From NCBI RefSeq assembly GCF_000090795.2, contig NW_003546375.1, forward strand, positions 67,366-131,365: a stretch of DNA of 64,000 nt, in the 5' to 3' direction. A model generated the notes under the pieces. It had not been told where the DNA came from. It searched no databases and was given only the letters and a program-made list of their open reading frames with translations. The position numbers were made by a program, and so were the translations under genes. This document shows positions 57,132-64,000 of this stretch, one piece after another. This DNA is from Amphimedon queenslandica (taxonomy: Eukaryota > Porifera > Demospongiae > Haplosclerida > Niphatidae). How positions within the stretch are numbered: position 1 is the first letter of the stretch; each line of letters begins with the position of its first letter.

Positions 57132-59790
57132 ATGTTGCTGGTGTCCATTGTCTTCTTGTTGAGTGTCAGTGAAGTTATTAGTCAATGTCCACCTTCCTCT
57201 GGTAAGACACTGGATATGTATAATAACAACTGTATAGGTTTTATAAGTATCTACCTGATGCATAATGGAAACTGTTATCCTAATGGATCATATTTTTGGG
57301 ACCTTGATGTTAAATCAGTTACTGAAGCTATATCATGTGTGTTACCTGGTACTAGTCTAACTACTGGTCAGTGGGTTAGAGTTGCTGATCCTGATGATCC
57401 TGTTGACTGTAACAGTAATAGTGCCAGTGATCCTTTTCGTTGTACTTCTGTCACTTCACCTGATGCTACTCTCAGTCTTTATCTTGCTCTGCAGAGACAG
57501 CTACCAGCAGATCAAGAAGGATGGTACAAGTGTTGTCTACCAATTGACTGTTCTGCTGCTAGTAACATCATTTTTGCTAATATATACAGTAAGTGTTTTT
57601 ATTGTATATGTTGACTAACAAAGTCAATTCATTTCTCTTACCCTTACGGCTTCACCATAAAATTTTAGAATATGTAAGCATGAACATTAGGGGGAACTAT
57701 CATCAAAAAATTAGAGATAATACCATTAAGGAGGTAGGCCTGACAAATTGGAATATAGAGTCAAAATTTTGTAACATGAATTTAGCAAAGGGAATTGAGG
57801 TCTGTTTGCCAAAATTTTAGTTCTTAATTTTATAAGGCTATGTAGCAGCATAGGCCTACTCATGGTGAGAAAGTTTATACTAATACTCATTTTTAAAAAC
57901 AGCTAAACACCAAATTAGTGTTGTGCATGTTGTAATATGTATGACATATGTGTACATGTAATTAGTAGGTTGTGTATTTTGTGTTAATTAGTATTTACGT
58001 AAACATATGCTTTTAATTAATGTATGATCTCATGTTCCTATGGCCTTATGCCCTCTTTTGTGTCACGTACAATGAGCTGGACAGCTCTGTCCAGCTCATG
58101 AGGACTCACTTGTTACTCCATACGGACCCTTTGTTAGTTACCTGTGTACAATAGTGTCCTTATTTCTTTGTTATGTTTTTGTATTTAAGTTCTGTAATCT
58201 TAGAGCAGTTTTTTTCTCTTTTTGTTGTAAAAGTATTTTAACTTGATATCTGCTAATCTTACTACGTGCAGCAACTCTAGCTAATCGCTATTGTAGTGCT
58301 GATTCTCAATAGTGCATACACATGGTGGTTAACATTGCTATATTGATACTGTCATTGTTACTGTAGAATGGGCTCAGATTGCTAAAATTACTGTTGAACT
58401 TCCTTCAGATATAACAGTTCTGCCTCAAATATACACACTACATGTTATTAAAGTCGGTATTCCAAATCGCAAGAAGATACACAATGCTACTTGGCACTAT
58501 GAGTCTGGTGGTACTAGCACTAAAATGACTGCTGATATTTGTACTGGACAATATGGATATAATTGCATTATTGGTAATAGAGTATCACTTGAAGATGGAT
58601 CATACGATTACACATTAACTGTTACTTGGAATGGAGAGGCTATTAGTACTGGAGTACTGAGTCAATCAAACAACAATGGGGATCATGTGTACAGATTCTA
58701 TTTATATGTTGGTGATATTAGGGGAAATAATGTTGTACAACGAAACAAGTATCATACGATATCAGGTACAATGATTAAAATATTTTCTTATTATTGTGCA
58801 CTTTTTCCTAGTACCAGCAACTGCTCCTTCTTTTCTTACTATTGTCAACAAGTCAGTCAACACTATCACTGTCAGTTGGACTGCACTTGATTCATCTGAT
58901 GCTGATGGATATGTAGTCAATATCACTAGTGACACAGACACTGTGCAGACAGTACAGGTGGAGGGAAGTATTCATAATCTAATCACACTGAATGGATTGA
59001 GAGGAGGAACAACTTATAGTATCACAGTTAGAGCCTATCAACAATTACTGGGACCTGCTAGTGGTGCAATCAGTGTACAGACCTTATCAGGTAATTAACC
59101 ATCTATTTTACCTTTACCATTCTGTATGTATTTCTAGTTACTACCTGTAACTCTTTGTGCATAAATCCTCCTTCAATTAGTAGTACAACTGCAATGTTAC
59201 CATTTAATCGTAAGTGAAACTAGCTGCAATTTTTTACATTATCAGTTAAACTTGCCTTAGATACAACTACAACACCATATTATTGCTATACTTCAGTCAT
59301 GATCTCGCCCTGGCAGAGCAAGACTACTACAGTCAGTAATGCCACTCCATCAGTTTCAGTAACTCCATCAATCAGTGATACATCAGATAGTGTTATTGCT
59401 CTTGGTGTGTCAGTAGGTGTATTGTTGATTCTAACAACTGTCAGTGTTATCATTAATATTTACTGCTTTATAAAGTATTGTAAATATTCTATTGACAGAC
59501 GTATAAATGAAGGGATTAAAGAATTTTTTTCAGCTACCAAGCAAATAAAGTTAGTAATATTCCATTTGCTAACTAATTCATTGTATGATAGAACTGATTA
59601 TGATATTGCAATGCAAGTACATGAGCCATATGAACTCCATGCACTAAGGAGAAAGAGTGATGAAGATATTGAAATGCATGTATGTGAACCATATGAACAT
59701 TGCAGTGCTAAAACAGTTCAAGTGATTGAGGAGATTTATGCTGAATGTAAAGCATCACCTAATTACATTGCTGATGAAGATTACATTTGA
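57132..59790 (+). CDS. Tandem Ig-Ig-FN3 transmembrane receptor, copy C
   Basis: Exons: 57132-57588, 58367-58765, 58812-59090, 59138-59209, 59261-59549 and 59592-59790, about 564 residues. Signal peptide MLLVSIVFLLSVSEVISQ; Ig domain 1 with the extra segment KTLDMYNNNCIGFI that is intron in copy B; Ig domain 2 (YTLTVTWNGEAISTGVLSQS); FN3; the two-Cys exon (TTCNSLCINPPSISS); a Ser/Thr stalk; helix VIALGVSVGVLLILTTVSVI; and a tail with VHEPYEL, VCEPYEH and VIEEIYAEC. The 42 bases at 59550-59591 are a multiple of three and open, so retention would add 14 residues. Exons 1-4 end in phase 1. This is the most clearly intact member of the array. Confidence 0.88.
58072..58099. repeat. 28-bp palindrome in copy C intron 1
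   Basis: Thirteen-base arms (ATGAGCTGGACAG and CTGTCCAGCTCAT) around CT. It lies in the 778-base intron 1 of copy C, which is longer than in copy A (44 bases) or copy B (461 bases). Confidence 0.85.
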
Positions 59791-62043
<2,253 letters not shown>

Positions 62044-64000
62044 ATGATGCTCTTGGCCTCTATTGACCTTGCTATTGTCTTATTGCTGAGTGTCAGTGAA
62101 GTTATTAGTCAATGTCCACCTTCCTCTGGTAAGACACTGGATGTGTATAATAACAACTGTATAGGTTTTATAGGTATCTACCTGAGGCATAATGGAAACT
62201 GTTATACTAATAATGGATCGTTTTTTACTGACGGTAGTATCAGACCAACTCCTCTAGAGTGTGGTTTACCTGGTGCTACTCTGAATGGTGGACAATGGAT
62301 TGGTCCTAATGGAGTAGTTCCTTGTGATGGTGGTAACAATGCAAATGTTGAATGTACTACTGGGTCAGGTGCTAGTCTCAGTGTTAACATAAATCCTGCT
62401 AATGGCTTTCTTGGGGTAGATGGTGATGGCCAGTATATGTGCTGTCTACCCACTAGTTGCTCAACTCCTGGTACTAACATCATCACTACTACTATATTCA
62501 GTAAGAGGAGATTATATAACTTACTGATGTAGTAATTTTCATTTGTAGGATTTTCAGAGATAGAATCATTTACTGTTGCTGATCTTCCTTCTGATATGAC
62601 AGTATATCCTCAGGAATACAAACTGAATTGTACTAAAATTGGATTCAATCACTATGATATTAGTATGAGCATTGGTAGTACTGCTCTGGTTAGTTACACT
62701 GGTTGTGGTGATGTTAGTAATAATTGTCCTGGTACTGATTTAAGTGGTCCTGTTGAAAACACAGTAAGATATACTGTTACTATCACATGGGATGGAATGA
62801 ATGTCAGTAGTGGATCAATCAGTCAATCAACCACTGGAGATCAAATGTATCAGTGCAGGGTAGCAGATCATCCTGATGGTAATGAAATTAGATTACAAAA
62901 TGTAACTATTAAAGGTATAATGTCTAAAAATGTGAATAATTCTTATTACCAAAAATTTTAGTTCCAGCAACTGCTCCCTCTTCTCTTACTGAAGTCAGCA
63001 AGACAGCTACCACTATCACTGTCAGTTGGACTGCACTTGATTCATCTGATGCTGATGGATATGTAGTCAATGTCACTAGTGACACTGGCACTGTGCAGAC
63101 ACTACAGGTGGAGGGAAGTAGTAATAATACAATCACACTGAATAGACTGAGAGGAGGAACAACTTATAGCATCACAGTCAGAGCCTATCAACAATTACTG
63201 GGACCTTCCAGTGCAATAAGTGTCTTCACTCATCTTTGTCAGCAAGAAGGTATTATTATTTTTAATTATAAGAAATTTACATATTATTTTACAGGTATCT
63301 ACCTGACCGGATTTAATGCAGGAACCTGTTATACTAATGGTTCATATTTTTGGGATAGTACTGTCAATACAGCTAATGAAGCTATATCATGTGTGTTACC
63401 TGGTACTAGTCTAACTACTGGTCAGTGGGTTAGAGTTGCTGATCCTGACGATCCTGTTGACTGTAACAGTAATAGTGCCAGTGATCCTTTTCGTTGTACT
63501 AATGTCACTTCACCTGATGCTATTCTCAATCTTTATCTTGCTCAGGGACTACCAGCAGATCAGGAAGGCTGGTACAAGTGTTGTCTACCCACTGATTGTT
63601 CAGATCCTAACACTAACATCATCTTTGCTAATATATTCAGTAAGAGGATATTATAATCTCATACTGATGGGATAAATTTTACTTGTAGGATATGCAGAGA
63701 TAGAATCATTTACTGTTGCTGATCTTCCTTCTGATATGACAGTATATCCTCAGGAATACAAACTGAATTGTGTTAAGATTGGAATATATTTGTATAGTAT
63801 TAGCATAAGCATTGGTAGTACTGCACTAACTAATTACACTGGCTGTAATGATAATAATAGTAATTCCCCTTGTCTTGGTACTGTGTTAGTTAGTAGTACC
63901 AACACAATAAGATATACCGTTACTATCACATGGGATGGAATGAATGTCAGTAGTGGATCAATCAGTCAATCAACCACTGGAGATCAAATGTATCAGTGTC
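62044..64000 (+). CDS. Tandem Ig/FN3 receptor, copy D, module-duplicated, runs off the window
   Basis: Exons: 62044-62500, 62549-62914, 62962-63249, 63295-63639 and 63689 to beyond 64000; all joins are phase 1. Signal peptide MMLLASIDLAIVLLLSVSEV; a divergent Ig domain 1 (GLPGATLNGGQWIGPNGVVP); Ig domain 2 (YTVTITWDGMNVSSGSISQS); FN3; then a second Ig domain 1 that is nearly identical to those of copies A-C (VLPGTSLTTGQWVRVADPDD); and a second Ig domain 2 almost identical at its start to the first one of D. So copy D has the order Ig1-Ig2-FN3-Ig1-Ig2 and probably more. Membrane and tail exons would lie past the window. The 45-base segment 62129-62173 keeps both splice sites and an open frame. 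Confidence 0.85.

Noticed and set aside
52177-59790. A classical ITAM in the receptor tails
   Set aside because: The tyrosines do not have Leu/Ile at +3 in pairs with 6-8 residue spacing; only YEEI-type and YEL motifs are present.

Overview
The window looks like the nuclear genome of a sponge, most likely a demosponge close to Amphimedon queenslandica. The signs are AT-rich DNA, animal genes split by many introns (often 40-60 bases), noncoding DNA saturated with a TACATG/ACATGT hexamer, and proteins joining death domains to ankyrin, SH3 and leucine-rich repeats. There is no bacterial-style gene organisation. The species is inferred from style and not proven here. Two assembly gaps (N runs) are present.

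Layout. 1-6880: three copies of a mitochondrial-clan cytochrome P450 (one intact, two damaged), with the 3' half of a RagA/B GTPase gene fused directly to the middle copy. 7293-8694 (-): a small Ig/FN3 membrane protein. 9388-13129 (+): a death domain / proline-rich / ankyrin / SH3 / LRR protein. 15269-19524 (-): a death-fold plus giant ankyrin protein, head-to-head with an RCAN (calcineurin regulator) gene at 19557-22962 (+). 23472-25462: broken FN3 gene pieces in opposite orientations around a perfect palindrome. 26225-33097 (+): a coiled-coil protein that I do not recognise. 33387-36246 (-): NSMCE1, the RING subunit of SMC5/6. 38583-50051 (+): an Asef-type SH3-DH-PH Rho exchange factor with a 1,395-residue disordered N-terminal exon. 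50451-64000 (+): a tandem array of four related Ig-Ig-FN3 transmembrane receptors; the last runs off the window.

The receptor array is the most interesting system. It has near-identical ectodomain modules, phase-1 exons, a shared upstream element, tyrosine-rich tails, and segments that are intron in one copy and exon in the next. With the two death-domain genes and the other Ig/FN3 genes, the window reads as self/non-self or innate-immune type sequence interleaved with conserved housekeeping genes. That functional reading is inference.

Noncoding DNA holds several TA-flanked MITE families, one hAT-type MITE with an 8-bp target duplication, a dispersed repeat with units of about 178 bp, perfect palindromes, and very long pyrimidine tracts lying directly against 3' splice sites. 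I saw no convincing retrovirus-like or Polinton-like element. Exon limits were worked out by hand from GT/AG sites, reading phase and family similarity.
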